DNA of 64,000 nucleotides from Aphrocallistes beatrix (GCA_963281255.1 OY725505.1:930001-994000), one strand, 5' to 3'; positions 44,511-56,902 are shown, counted from the first letter of the stretch. Numbers and translations are program-made. The notes: generated from the letters alone by a model not told the origin.

Positions 44511-45829
44511 GTTTACCCTTAATGTTTGTGAAATTAATGATGAACCATTGAAAATATTATATATATAGAAAAACTCAATCATGTCACGATTAAATACGTT
44601 CAAAATTCCTATTAATCAAGCGCTCTACTCTGAACTCGCTTTATTGGAAGAAGAGACTCTATTGCTTCTGTTATTAGGGCAATTACTATCTTATTCTGGT
44701 GTGTGAGCTCCTTTCATCTTTTTAGGATTAGGTAATAGCGAAGTGTCTTCAGAGTTATTTTAATTAAGAGGATCATTCTGCGTTTGAGAGTCAATTTTAG
44801 TGATAGGATTAGATGATATTTCTTCTCGACATTTTACATAAAGGGATTTTGTTTTTTTAAGCTTTAGGCGTCCTGTATTTAATTTGCTAACTTTAATTGA
44901 ATGAATTGAGTTCTGGATTTCCTCTTCTAAATTGAAAATGAATTTAAAATATTGGAAAATTTATAAATATCAATACCCATATACTTCGCAAAAAGTATAT
45001 GCCATGAAAAATCAATATGCTAAGAACATTCATCAGTGAAGAACATATTACTTCAGTCATAGGCTTTCATTTCCTTACACCAGGTGATTCTTTTTTGACA
45101 CATGAAGGTCCGTGAGAGCTGGGACTCGGACAGCACGGTGGTTCACGAAGTTCTGCTTCTTTTTACCTGGGTATGAAGAGTGCTGATGGATATGTTGGTG
45201 CTTAATCTGGGTAGGATTTCGCGAAATGATGTCCTTGGATTACTATTGTACGTATATTATATCACTAGTATATTGTCTTTAATAAGGGTCAAGATACGAA
45301 ACACAGTCTGCTTTGGAATGTTCGTCCGAATATCCATTCCCTTGGTAACTCCAGCAATTATCTAGGGTCTCAATTAGATTTCTGCGTTGCTGTTGAGTAA
45401 AAGACGGGGACATTGTACAGAATAATTCAAAATGAGAATGGCAATCAACTACAAAAATATATGCGCAAACAATTGAAGGGAAATTTAAGTTTCTGTCTAG
45501 TAAAATAATAACTCAAGTATAATAATTATTAATTCCATAGTTTTCATCCCATTTCATGATAAAAGTAATCATTTACCTTAACAAGACACTCCAGGACTTC
45601 TCTCCTACTGGGGGTGCATAGAGGAGTGGTGTTATTCTCCTCGTCTGTTCCATCGTGAACTCTTTGGATAGAAGAATTGGAGAGATTCACAACTTCTTGA
45701 TACTCTTCCAGAAGGGCTTTCTCTCACCCTTCGAAGTTGTACTCCCTTCATCTACTTGGGCATATTCGATTCCATTAAAATGCACTAAGTATCCAAAACA
45801 AGTGAAGTTGCTGTCACGACTAATTCTTA
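44511..45829. other. Stretch between copies C and D, no firm gene
   Basis: It probably contains further decayed parts of the same minus-strand family, but I could not align them with confidence. No other structure is seen. Confidence 0.3.
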
Positions 45830-46206
45830 TTGTTCTTTCCTTTTTCAAATTTTTGAAGTCTATACGAATGATTCCTCTCTTTAAGCAGAATTTGGGGATT
45901 TTTCAAATGTTTGGAAAATTTTATATCCATAAGGTTTCAGAATAATTTTCCAATGTTTGGTTGAGAAGTCATCTCTTAGAATTGCTACAAATTTCCTAAT
46001 TTCTCGTCTTGCCTCGTCTCTTTTTTAATATAGGGAGTGGGTGTCGTCAAGTTGGAAATTCTTTCCGCTGACAAAGCAAGACTAATTTTTTTAAATGTTT
46101 TGGTGCTTTTTCCACGAATCTAGATTCAGAATATAGTATTCTTGTTTTGTGTTCTTCTACGGGTCTGCCTGGATATTCTATTGCAATTTGTAAGATTTCG
46201 ACATGA
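45830..46206 (-). pseudogene. Degenerate copy of the unrecognised coding family, copy D
   Basis: A direct duplicate of 41655-42030, about 4.2 kb away. The minus strand reads VEILQIAIEYPGRPVEEHKT, then KLVLLCQRKEFPT, then DEARREIRKFVAILRDDFST, with stops and frame changes between them. Confidence 0.6.
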
Positions 46207-46334
46207 ATATTTACTGCCAATAATTTCCGAACGTACTGTAGTTTCGGGAGTGATTTGAGTAAACATTTTAGGATAATTGGACCTTGAGCACTGTGAAAAC
46301 TTTTTACATGCTTGTACTATATAAGATTTTGGAC

Positions 46335-46710
46335 TTTGATTAATTTTAAGGTAGATAACATCTCTAAATACGTTTGTTATACTGTTGTAATCGATATCAC
46401 TCTAAAATTTAAAAATTTTTTAAAAAAATTCGCAATGATGACGTCATAGCTCAGACGAAAATGTCGACTCATCATGGAATTATGACGTCATTGTCACCTT
46501 TTTTATAATTAAAAATTTCAACTATAACTGATACAACTAACATTAAAAAATGATAAATCATCACTCTGTTTGATGTCATCATTACTCATCATAGTGATAT
46601 TGATTATAGCAGTAAGACAGATGTATTTAGAGATTTATCTACCTTAATTTATTGAATGTAAATTAATAAATATGAGCCTAGGCGCCCAAAGGGCGCTTCT
46701 GACGGATTAG
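46335..46710 (-). repeat. R1 dispersed repeat copy
   Basis: Inverse orientation to the copy at 26438. It ends with GTGAGCCTAGGCGCCCAAAG and GGGCGC, the outer part of the GC-rich head; the rest of the head is missing. Confidence 0.7.
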
Positions 46711-47315
46711 GGTTGGAAATTTTGCAAAAAGACCCTTTGCAAGTTGTTGCTCCATGTTTTTATGATATCCATCAAATGTTTGTTGGGGGTCTCTAAATCG
46801 CTAGATTGATTCCTAAGTCGCTAGTGATTTAGGGTTGGGGAGCCCCAAAACGCACTTATACCGGTTTAATGAGCAAGCCCGCATTGCTCGCTCCCGATGA
46901 ATATTTATAGAATACTTTGCTCTATAGGAAACTATCGGTGCACAATGATGTAAACCGGCAATTAATATCAATATTGCCTAAACCGTTGATTAATATGCGA
47001 AATTGAAATCTAAAACGTGACAATGATGCCATTATTCATGATAAAAACTGTTTTCGATTATCTATGAGCAGATGCATAGCCAAGGTCGCTACAATTTAGT
47101 CTAGAAAGTTATTAATAGTGACTTTTTTGCGATCGTTACGCACTGTAAATTGTGTGACACGACACGAAATTGGAGTATTGGATAGGCTTGTGTAACGGCT
47201 GTCACACTCGATTATTTTATGTGACCACCTCAAGTTAAATCTTGGCTACGCCACTGTTCATGGAAAAATATTCAATGCTATTCTGTTTTTGTATCTCCTT
47301 TTAATGTTTGTATAT
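46711..47315. other. Non-coding stretch
   Basis: No gene and no clear element; mixed-composition sequence with short GGGTTGGGGAGCCCC-type inverted motifs near 46830. Confidence 0.4.
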
Positions 47316-47510
47316 AATGTTTGTTAATATTTACCTCATTAGCTCTGTTAAGTGTCTCTCTCGCTTGAGTACAAGCGCATCCAGATAGAGATGCTCGCTT
47401 TCCAGAAACTGCCTCCTCCTTCATGCGTTCTCTCTCCTTCACATCGATCTCTCCGTCCCGTGCAGAAGCTGAGTGAGGTGGATGCTACACAGTGGATTGG
47501 CTGTGCTATA
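47316..47510 (+). repeat. Dispersed repeat with coding-like segment, copy 2
   Basis: It matches 12069-12260. Here the plus-strand stretch after TTACCTCATTAG stays open through FQKLPPPS and RPVQKLSEVDATQW. The minus-strand frame over it is a shadow. Confidence 0.5.
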
Positions 47511-47635
47511 TAACTGATAGTACTGTGTGTAGAGGGGGATTTTGCCACTGTATGAGACCATCTGCTAACTCTGCTCTTTATCAGGGACAAGGTAAGGCAT
47601 ATTATGTAAGTATTAACTATTTTAAATACCTTATA

Positions 47636-47787
47636 CAGTAGAACTCGGTTAGTACGTAGAAGTACGTACTAACCGAGTTGATATTACATAATAATCTATA
47701 TAATTAATGAATTCTGGTTCAGAGAAATTAGTACGTACTAAGCCGAAGTACGTTGTATTCCGAGTACGTTCTAACCGAGTTCTACTG
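47636..47787. repeat. Pogo/Tigger-like MITE
   Basis: 152 bp with ends CAGTAGAACTCGGTTAGTAC and complement, and TA on each side (47634-47635, 47788-47789). It contains repeated AGTACGTACTAA motifs. Confidence 0.9.
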
Positions 47788-47789
47788 TA

Positions 47790-49464
47790 TTTGATTTTAA
47801 TAGTAAACATGGATCTAATAGTGACTTATTATGGCCACTGCTCTAGTGTATTATAGTTTCATCCGTAGGCATTATTTTGACAAAACGATTATTGTGACAA
47901 CGGGTCTCTGAAATCGTCATCTCGGTTAAAAAACTACGGACCTTAGAATTTTATGTAGTTGAGTTTTATGTAGAATTTTATGTAGTTCTCTCCTCCATAT
48001 TTTCACACAGCTGAACTGGACTGGACCTCTCATAGAACTCTTTTCAATTGTCTCAAGATGCCTTCAGATCAATTCGTCAAAGAGAGAATATAATTTCAAG
48101 CGAAATTGCATAGTATAAAATCTCTTTATTACGAACTACTTTATTAGTTAATGGACATTTTAGTACAGGCTTCTCCCAGGAGAGTTTATATTTGGTCCGT
48201 TCAAAAGCATTTTTGTATATGAATATATACTACCGGGACAAAATTATTCGACCATCACGAAGCCCTCCGTACAAACAGTAGTAAAGTGGATATATTCATA
48301 AAGATATATACTCATACTGTAAGAAATATTCTATTTTTGATTCCAAATTTGTCAACTATACAACTTAGTTACTTATTTTTGAAACTTTCAACACAAATAC
48401 TTATTCTCATGTGGAAAACTATCAACCTGTACCACTTTGTGTTTTAATCGCCATCATATAGTATAATTGCCGTGATTAGGGCAAGTAGCATCAGGCAGGC
48501 ATCAAAGGTAGATACTTGTATTTTTAAACTAATTGAGTTGAGGCTCTCAATTATGAGTATTTAGAATGTGTAGATTACAATTTATAATCCAAAATAGAGT
48601 ATAACCTACAGTTTGAGTACATATTCCTTTATGAATAGACCCACTTTAATACTATTTGTATGGAGGTTTTCGTGGTGGTCGAATTAATTCTAAACTTATC
48701 CTTTTGTGTCCGTATCAGTCGTACCAGCTTCCCCTCCTTATAACAAGGGACCATTGCGATATACGTAGTATACATTGGGACCATCACAATATAGTATACT
48801 TTGCTATTGGAAGCTCATAAAAAGTGTTAAGGCAATTGTCATTATGTTTATCAAAAGTGGCAAGGCCATGGCCTTACCAACCCCACCGCTTCCCATGGCC
48901 ATGTCATATTTTGATTTTTGGGAATTCTTATTAATTTAAATACTACACCATTAATTTAAATACTACGGATAAAGAACAATATTCAGGTGTAACTGATTTC
49001 AATCCAAAATAGTTTGTTAACGTCAAATGCTATTTTGTCCTTGCAACCTCATCAATTACCTCTTTTCAAACTTCTTATATGATTACACCATATGGTCATG
49101 GATTGCAACAAACTCATTTTGCTCCATTTAATCTTGATAAATACTAGTTATCCAAAGTTTAATATTATCACTTAGTTAATAATATAGTTACGATGCTACA
49201 TAGTACTGTAATATTAATTACTATTAAGATTACTCTTCAATTGCTGATTACCGAATTGTCTGCTCAAGTTCTTTGAATTAAAATAATATTTGGGCATAGA
49301 CATCGATCGATATTGTATTTGGGAGATCGGGAGATACTATTTTATATAGAGCAGATATTTCAATGTATATATCATGCAGGATCGCTAACTTTTTATTTAG
49401 GAAGGATTAGCCTCCTCTGACATCAAATTCGAAATCTACACACTCGAATTACTCAGTTTAGAAG
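47790..49464. other. AT-rich intergenic stretch
   Basis: No gene. A small MITE (about 48803-48905; GGAAGCTCATAAAAAGTG and CCGCTTCCCATGGCC ends) is related to the one at 16352. Confidence 0.5.
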
Positions 49465-49822
49465 TCATCATGGGATTATGACATCATTGTCACCTTTTTG
49501 CTATTAGAAATTTCAGTTTTTTGGCTATAACTCAGCCATTTTAGGTGAGAGAAGGCTGAAATTTTAATAGACTGTGTACGTTAATATATCTCAAATATGA
49601 TACTACTATCATCTCATCATTCTGTTATGGCGTCATCATTACGCTTCAAAAATTATATGAAAAATCTTTCGAGTGATAGCGATTTATAACATTAATATAT
49701 ACGTATTTAGAGATATTATCTACTTTATAATTAATCAATGTGAGCCTAGGCACCCGAAGGACGCCTCCAGCGGACACACAGTGTCCGCTAACCGCGCAGC
49801 GCAAGCAAGCGAAGTGCTCTTG
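49465..49822 (+). mobile_element. R1 copy ending in GC-rich hairpins and CTTG, rolling-circle-like 3' end
   Basis: The AT-rich R1 body is followed by GGCACCCGAAGGACGCC, then the hairpin AGCGGACAC, ACA, GTGTCCGCT, then GCGCAGCGCAAGCAAGCGAA, and stops at CTTG with a T next. The same terminal order occurs at 54298, 55261 and 56902. Confidence 0.5.
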
Positions 49823-50289
49823 TCTAAATTATTTCATTTGAGTATATAGATTTCGAAACTGATGTAAGATTTCATTAACTCTGGTGGTTCTAATCGATTG
49901 GCCTTCATAGATAAACCCATTTTATTGCTACTTATGACGCAAACCAATATGGTGTTCTGATACTTTTTGCCAGGCAGTGTAGTATATTGAAATTTCTCCT
50001 ATAGCATCTTGAATATATTTTCAATTAACATTGTTTCTTTTTATTTATTCATTCGATATAGTACTTACTATGGTTATTAATTTCAAAAACTATATTCATA
50101 ATCAAAATGTTGCACTCTTCTCATATTATACCTAGATTGCTCATATATGAAACAATTACTTAATAATGTATAAACACTAAATTTAGTTCAAAAAGTGCAA
50201 GAAGCAAGTTGAGCAAGATAACCGTAACATTTCCCGCACACAGCCCTTGAATGATATGGAAGTCCTCACCAAACAAGTTTTAGATCACA

Positions 50290-51000
50290 TGGTCGCGTGT
50301 ATGGCGAGAGGTAGACACCTGGTAAGCTCTATTTTCCTCGTAGTGTCGCTATAGACCCAGCAACCAACTGCATATATGTAGCTGAGGGAGGTATATTTCC
50401 TAGTTTTGCTAGAGTATCCATATTTTCAGAGAGATCACATGGAATCATTATAGGGGGTGGCCATGCAAGAAGAGACAACATGTATGTTACTGACTGGGCG
50501 GCACACGTTGTATTCCAGTTCAAGATAGAGGCTGACCTCCGTCTAGTGGCTAGGATAGGTAGTCTAAGGTCAGCTATCAGACATTTTAATGAGCCCCGAC
50601 AACTTTCCATCTCTACTAACGGGGATGTGTACACTGCTGATAGTAACAACATAGTATAATTCAAGTCCAAGATAGTTACTTACACCCAATTCGGGTAGAA
50701 AAACCATCCATGCACAGACCTCAAGATTTGAAATGAACGACAGAGATTTACGTGCTTAGCGACAAAGATTTTCATTGTGTTCACGCATTTAAGTACACCA
50801 GACACAAGATACGTTCTCTAATCACATGTGGTGATGGGATGCAAGTGACTAAAGCTTCTTTTCTCTTGACACGAATAAAAGTTTGATTATCAACGACACA
50901 TTTGCTCACCAAGTCAAAATATTCTCAAATGATGGAGCTATCCTTAACACACTGGGAGAATATAGAAACCAAGCAGGAATATTTAACTATCCAAAGGGTT
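50290..51000 (+). pseudogene. NHL-repeat protein pseudogene
   Basis: The plus strand shows propeller blocks: RSVAIDPATNCIYVAEGG, DNMYVTDWAAHVVFQFKIEA, FNEPRQLSISTNGDVYTADS, then, after frameshifts and stops, FHCVHAFKYTRHKIRSLITC and AHQVKIFSNDGAIL. These line up with the intact gene at 52.3-53.6 kb and with a family I recall as large in glass sponges. No coiled coil or start is recognisable upstream. It is a decayed tandem neighbour of that gene. The long minus-strand frame over it is a shadow. Confidence 0.8.
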
Positions 51001-52236
51001 AGATCTGACTTAAAATTTAAAATTTATTACTCTGTCAATGAGCTTTTAAAAAGATTCAATAATTTTCTTATTTATGAATGTTGTTTTGTGTGATATTATT
51101 AATAGTATTAGTTTGGTATTATTTAGTTACTAATTTAAGCCTATATACTTCCAACCAAGGCCGAATTGACCACATGGGGGACCCTTGTCCACGATGAACC
51201 AATGGGCAGCACCGGATCGGGAACAAATGTCAAATTAATAATATACAAACGCGCTTCACTTGCTTGCGGTGCACGGCCACCCTGTGGGCACCCAGGGAAT
51301 ACTTTCAAAATTGGATATTCAAAACCGATAATTATTATTAAACTTCCAGGCAAATTTGTTTACTTTATGAACAAATTTGTGATTTACAGTTTTTAGATCA
51401 ACCGTTAAAAACTAGCCTCTAGCTTATTTTGGAGATTAGTTTACAATAAGTATCAATTGTAAACAGAAATAACAAAATATTTATCTACACCTCTAAATAC
51501 CTCGGTCAACAATTGAGGACGCGTCCTAGCATTCTTTTTTTAGATTTGTTTAAGTTATGTATCTATTGTAAACCAAAATAAACAAGGTTCACTCAGCTGA
51601 GGCAGTGACAACATGAAGTGCATGTACATATAATGTGCCATTTGATTGATGATCAGAGATCGGTGTTAGGCCTGAGCAGAATTAATTCATTCTGGGCTAA
51701 AGTCTCGAATGGGACAGCAACCGCATCTGAAGACTAGCTAGTGGATGTGAAATTGATTGATTGATTAGTTGTTTTAGGCCTGGAATATAACGGAAATTAA
51801 GCAAGATTGCAATTTAACCAAAAGATCATTCATGCAGTGATTCATAAGTGGAAATATACACGGATACTGAGAAAAAAAACACTCAATGACTCATTATCAA
51901 ATATTCCACAGACCCTGAAAATGCCTTCTTCCCTAACAAAACTAAACAAAAGACTCCAACCGATCCCTGTCTTCCTTATTTTATAACCTAAACATCAACA
52001 AAGTTTCGAAATTGCATATAATAATCTATTATTGAACCGTAACCCACCTAATTGCCACAATCTGACACGTCATCGCAGATGCCTCCCACTCAGTTTCTAT
52101 GTCACTTAAGCAAATAAATGCTAGGTAGTCTACGGTTAATTGATTAATTAATTAAGTATACATATTCTCGGAAGACTCTACACCAATCTAATTAGCCACA
52201 TGTATCATACTCTCTGCATTAGTGCACCATCTCTAG
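51001..52236. other. Spacer between NHL pseudogene and NHL gene
   Basis: AT-rich, no gene. A decayed GC-rich R1-type head lies at 51249-51300 (CGCGCTTCACTTGCTTGCGG). The last 200 bases should hold the promoter of the downstream gene. Confidence 0.5.
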
Positions 52237-52244
52237 TATAAATA
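52237..52244 (+). promoter_or_regulatory. TATA box of the NHL-repeat gene
   Basis: TATAAATA lies 73 bases upstream of the preferred ATG at 52310. A start of transcription about 25-30 bases downstream would fall near 52265-52270, after the earlier in-frame ATG at 52259, which excludes that codon as the usual start. Confidence 0.65.
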
Positions 52245-52309
52245 CGCATCCACTTCTCATGCAGCATTTCAATACACAGCTTATCCATACACTCATAGAA
52301 ACAAGAATA

Positions 52310-53557
52310 ATGGCAGAGAGGTATCCTGAAGTATTAACAGTAGAAGACCCGATAGAGTCACATATCAATCAATGTTGCGACCATTTAGTAGTTTGTATTA
52401 ATCATAGACGGATCGAACTACTCACTGAATATAGAGAGAAGAAGCAGCAGCGACGAGCAAAGGAAACAGCTCGGTTGAGGACGAGACAACAGTTAGATGC
52501 TACTTTGGCTCAGATACAGAATGAAATGAATGAAAATTCACTCCAATCCGTGCGGGAGAGAATGGTAGGGGAGATTGAGGAGAGAATGCAAAAATTGGAA
52601 ACGACAGTGCGAGACATGGAACTGTCGTTTGAGTTTGAGACTCGAAAAATGGAAGAGAATATTTCTAGACTAGGTCAACTGGTAGAGAGAGTGGTAGTTC
52701 CGAATCCAGATTATGCAAATCTCAAACAGCCACGAATTTCTATATGTAAGAGAGGTTATGTGCCAGGGAAACTTAATTGGCCCCGTAGTATAGCATATGA
52801 CACTAGCACACAACTCGTATATGTTGTAGATTACAATAATAAATATTTACTATCAGGTCGAATCTGTGCATTCTGCGAGAAAGGAGAATACATAAACACA
52901 TTCGCTGAGACACATCTTAAGTCACCAATAGGAATAGGAATTAGTGGTAGAGAAGTGTTCGTTAGTGATGAATACCTTCACACTATTTTCCACTTCGAGC
53001 TACCTAACTTCTTGTTAGTAGCGAAAGTAGGAATGAAAGGAACTGGTAAGCATGAGTTCTCTTCTCCTCGACAACTGGCTGTAGACACAAACGGAGATGT
53101 GTACATAGCGGATGAAGGTAACAATCGAGTTGTTGTGATGAACAGTAAACTGAATTATAAGCAATCTATACAACACTCTACTATGACATTGCCTAGAGAC
53201 GTTAAGCTATTAGAGGATAAAGTAATCGTACTGAGCTGGAAAGACAATCCCTGTCTCCATGAGTTCTCTAAAGCTGGCAACAAACTCCGTTCGTTCATTT
53301 CACACGGTATGGAATATAACGAACAAGTGAGACAAGGATATTATTTTTGTTTTGATAATCAGAATAACATCCTTATCAGTGATCGGTCAGCTGGATGCAT
53401 TAAGATATTCTCGCAAGAAGGAACCCTCCTACATATTGTAGGAGTTACTAAGGAGGAAGAGAAGAGAGTTAAACCAGTGGGAATACTCATTACTCCCAAT
53501 GATAAAATTATATGTGCTTCTTCATCAACTATTTTTAGGTTACATATTTTCTATTAG
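52310..53557 (+). CDS. Coiled-coil NHL-repeat protein (TRIM-like without RING or B-box)
   Basis: Intact single-exon frame, 415 residues from the preferred ATG at 52310 (context AATAATGGC). An earlier in-frame ATG at 52259 would add 17 residues but lies too close to the TATA box. Counting from 52259, residues about 45-150 are a charged coiled coil (KKQQRRAKETARLR, then heptad-like stretches). About 165-430 form a beta-propeller of NHL repeats, best seen as KHEFSSPRQLAVDTNGDVYI and ADEGNNRVVV. TRIM-NHL proteins are E3 ligases or RNA regulators, but no RING or B-box is present, so this one probably acts as a binding scaffold. Signals AATAAA follow at 53585 and 53603. Family expansion in glass sponges is from memory. 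Function is unknown. Confidence 0.85.
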   Translation: MAERYPEVLTVEDPIESHINQCCDHLVVCINHRRIELLTEYREKKQQRRAKETARLRTRQQLDATLAQIQNEMNENSLQSVRERMVGEIEERMQKLETTVRDMELSFEFETRKMEENISRLGQLVERVVVPNPDYANLKQPRISICKRGYVPGKLNWPRSIAYDTSTQLVYVVDYNNKYLLSGRICAFCEKGEYINTFAETHLKSPIGIGISGREVFVSDEYLHTIFHFELPNFLLVAKVGMKGTGKHEFSSPRQLAVDTNGDVYIADEGNNRVVVMNSKLNYKQSIQHSTMTLPRDVKLLEDKVIVLSWKDNPCLHEFSKAGNKLRSFISHGMEYNEQVRQGYYFCFDNQNNILISDRSAGCIKIFSQEGTLLHIVGVTKEEEKRVKPVGILITPNDKIICASSSTIFRLHIFY

Positions 53558-53630
53558 AAGTGCATATATTAATGTTAATTTTTAAATAAATTCAAATTAG
53601 TGAATAAAATGAAATTATAACTTTGTTTCA

Positions 53631-54298
53631 TCTTATATATTAAAACTAGGATTTTTATTTGTTTGTTTGTTTGTTTGTTTGTTTTATAGCAATTAAAAAG
53701 GATTTGTGTATATTTTCACACCTTTATATGCATACGTATTTAAGACTATTTGGCGAATTTTGAAAAATATGCTAGAGACTAGCTTCCAACGGTTGACATA
53801 GGGTTTTTAAGGGTGTAGATTTCAAATATCATATTTTCGGGTCTATATGATAAATTTTTGTTTACTTTTGTTTAAAATAGATACATAAAGTAAACAAATC
53901 TCAAACGTATGCTAGAAACTAGCTTTCAACGGTTGACATGGGGTTTTTAATGGTTTAGATTTCGAAAATCATATTTTCGAATAAATATGATACATTATTT
54001 GTTTACTTTCGTTTACAATTGATATATTAAGTAATCAAATTCTAAAAATGAGCTAGAGAATAGCTTTCAATTGTTGACCTGGGGTGTAGATTCTAAATAT
54101 CGTATTTTCGATCTTTTATTGATAATTTATTTTTACAATACATTCATAAAGTAAATAAATTCGAGACGGATTAGTGAAAGTATCAATATTTTTCACCCGT
54201 AGGGGCTTCTGAGTTTCCATTCCCAGGAGCCCGCAGGGCGACTCTGCGAACACAAAGTGTTCGCTAGCCCCGCTACGCAAGTGCGGGAAAGGCGCTTG
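53631..54298 (+). mobile_element. Candidate non-autonomous rolling-circle element 1
   Basis: It starts TCTTATATATTAAAAC after an A and ends GGCGCTTG before a T, which is A/T insertion without duplication. The 3' end carries GC-rich inverted motifs (GCCCGCAGGGC; CGAACAC, AAA, GTGTTCG). A TTTG microsatellite lies near the start. Inside, three diverged tandem units of about 140 bp (about 53765-54170, each with CTAGCTT and CAACGGTTGAC) occur. The ending CTTG differs from the usual CTRR of Helitrons, so class is uncertain. Confidence 0.5.
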
Positions 54299-54929
54299 TA
54301 TATAATTACTATTATATTTTATACCACAGCTTAGACAAAATAATATTTAAATAGTTAAGTAAAGATCTGATTTGAAATAATGCAATTAGAATTTCAAATC
54401 AAATTAACAAGATCGAGTTAACGTTATCGCTATCCGCTCAGTTTATGGCTGAGAGAACATTGTTAATTTGATCTAGAGTTTAAAATTATTTTCCACACAC
54501 TACTATGGAATCAGAATTAATGAAATTCTGAAGAAATATACTAAAAACTAACTTTCAACAGTTGACCTGGGGCCTTTAAGGTTATAGACTTTAGAATTTG
54601 TTTATTTTATGCATCTATTCCAAACAAAACTAAAATAATTGATTTATCACATATATTCGAAACATTGTTCATCACCATCTAATAGATTACAAATAACCTC
54701 CTCGATATGTTTATTGCTTTAGCGAAATAGTGAATATATTTCTTCTGAGAGGAAGAGCTATGTATAAAATTTCGCATGCCTCTCGCCGGTTAAATATCTC
54801 AGAATTTATTATTCACCTGTATATCAGCTGGATTAGGTAATCGGGAATTCTAGTTATTTCTGTAGCTATTTGCAGGGTTGCCGTTGGAATGGAAATTCAA
54901 TACCCATTTCCACAGGATATCTTTGGGAA
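54299..54929. other. AT-rich spacer between two candidate elements
   Basis: No gene. One further diverged CAACAGTTGACCTGGGG unit at about 54555 belongs to the tandem family of the preceding element. Confidence 0.45.
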
Positions 54930-55261
54930 TCTTATATATTAAAACGCTATGATTTTTTTGTTTGTCCGAATTGATTGAATAATTGGCAAGTCGTAGAGAT
55001 ATGAAAATTGGCATTTAGGTGCCGAATGTCTAATCTACGATTAAGTTCGAAGATCTAACCGAAATTTTAATACCTCGCCGAGATAGGTGACAAATTGTGC
55101 TGACCAATGAAATTCGATTATTTTATAATGCAAATTAATCGGGATCAAAGAGTAGTGATACAATAATGCGACCTATTGTTTCTCTAATATCCCCCAAGCG
55201 CCTACTGGGCAACTCTGCAAACAAATACACAGTGTCCGCAAGCCGCGAAGCGCCCCGCTTG
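54930..55261 (+). mobile_element. Candidate non-autonomous rolling-circle element 2
   Basis: Same ends as the previous one: TCTTATATATTAAAACG after A and CGCTTG before T, with GC-rich inverted motifs (ACACAGTGT, CCGCAAGCCGCGAAGCG) at the 3' end. 332 bp, no coding. Confidence 0.5.
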
Positions 55262-55478
55262 TATTACAATAATTCTTAATTCAGAGTAGTAAATAATTGG
55301 AAATGGTAATCCGAATGCATTCGACTCTGAGGAAAAAGATTCGTTCGAATAGTTATTAATGATGATAAATGGAAGGAAAATGAAAAGAAATTGTCAAAAC
55401 CTGATAGACTATTGGTTTACAGAATCAAGAAATACTTAGTAGCTGAAATATTTTGCGCAGTGTCTATAGCATCATAAC

Positions 55479-55963
55479 ATCCTTACTATTAAAACTCAAT
55501 TAATGTGCATATATGTATGTGTGTATATATATATATAAGCGCGCTTCGCTTGCTTGCGCTGCGCGGCTGGCGTACACTTTGTGTCCGCCGGAGGCCTGAG
55601 GACACATTGAATAATTATTAGGGAGATAACATCTCTAAATACGTCTATCCTACTGTTATAATCGATATCGCAGGAAAAATCACTAAATTTGTCAATTTTT
55701 AAAATTTTGATGCATAATGATCACGTCATAACAGAGTGATTAGTCATCATTTTTTGATGAAAGTTGCATCATATGTGAGATATATTAATATCCACGTTCC
55801 ATTAAAATTTGAGCCTTCTAATGGCTGAGTTATAGGCAAAAACTGAAATTTCTAATTAAAAAAAGGTGACAATGACGTCATAATTCCATGATGAGTTGAC
55901 ATTTTCGTCTGAGGTCAGAACTTAGTGCCATAGCCAAAAGACTCACGCATGCCAAAAATCAGT

Positions 55964-55999
<36 letters not shown>

Positions 56000-56028
56000 C
56001 ACATTAATCGAGTTTTAATAGTAAGGAT
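55479..56028. repeat. TIR element with an R1 copy inside
   Basis: Terminal repeats ATCCTTACTATTAAAACTC and the complement of GAGTTTTAATAGTAAGGAT continue into AT-rich CATATATGTAT and (TA)n runs (55515-55535, 55966-55994). Between them lies an R1 copy (55538-55975) with its GC-rich head at the left. No clear target duplication. Confidence 0.65.
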
Positions 56029-56033
56029 ATATA

Positions 56034-56595
56034 CGAGGGTCACTCGATAAGTTTTGAGCCTGGAGTAGTTGCTTCCATTTGATTGTGTTGAAAATTCCTA
56101 GGATTATTCATCTACCTATTATTACTTGTATCTTTGTCTTTGAGTTAGATTGGACAAGTTTCTAAAATATTATGCCACATATAATGGAGTGTCCTTGTAG
56201 ACTCCGACACATTTGCAAGCCATTTCCTATGGAATTTTATTTATTCTCTTTATGGAAAAATGATAGTTGGGATCAAACTTTTGATAATTCAATATTATCA
56301 ATGATGCGATATATTCACAATCCGGGGGGATGCTATGATTATCATATTTAAATTTCGTTTGCAAAACTTAAATAAATGTTCGAAGATATTCCAATTCAAC
56401 ACTTGTGGTTGTGTTTTCATAGATGCTAATACAAAATATATTAGACAATTTCTTCATCACAATATTTTAGAAACTTGTCCGATTGAAATCAAACTCAAAG
56501 TCAAAGATAATAATAGGAGGTGAATAATCCTAGAAATTTTCAACAAAATCAAACCGAAGCAACTACCCAGGCTCAAAACATATTGAGGACCCTCG
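56034..56595. mobile_element. Palindromic mariner-type MITE
   Basis: Ends CGAGGGTCACTCGATAAGTT and the inverted CGAGGGTCCTCAATA, with TA on both sides (56032-56033, 56596-56597). The arms, over 200 bp each, are reverse complements. The ACGAGGGT end with a TA target is typical of mariner; the SETMAR-like pseudogene at 27.5-29.4 kb is a candidate relative of its mobiliser. Confidence 0.75.
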
Positions 56596-56902
56596 TACAT
56601 ATATATATCTGTAACGAATTGATTGAAAACTGCCAGGCACAGAAAGCTGATTCTTGGTATCTGGGAGTGTTTTGGTTATGGCTCAGACGAAAATGTCGAC
56701 TCATCATGGAATTATGACGTCATTATCACCTTTTTTTTGATAATTGGAAATCCGTATTTCGACTATAACTCAGCCATTTTGGATGATAAAAGGTTGAAAT
56801 TATAGAATGTGCATATTAATATTCTTCACATGTGATACAAGCACCTCCAGCGGACACAAAGTGTCCGCCAGCCGCGCAGCGAAAGCAAGCGAAGCTCGCT
56901 TG
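56596..56902 (+). repeat. R1 copy with GC-rich CTTG end
   Basis: R1 body in the 49465 orientation, ending with AGCGGACACAAAGTGTCCGC, then GCGCAGCG, AAGCAAGCGAAGCTCGCTTG and T. Confidence 0.65.

Noticed and set aside
50329..50670. 113-codon minus-strand frame
   Set aside because: It is antisense to clear NHL-repeat coding blocks on the plus strand.
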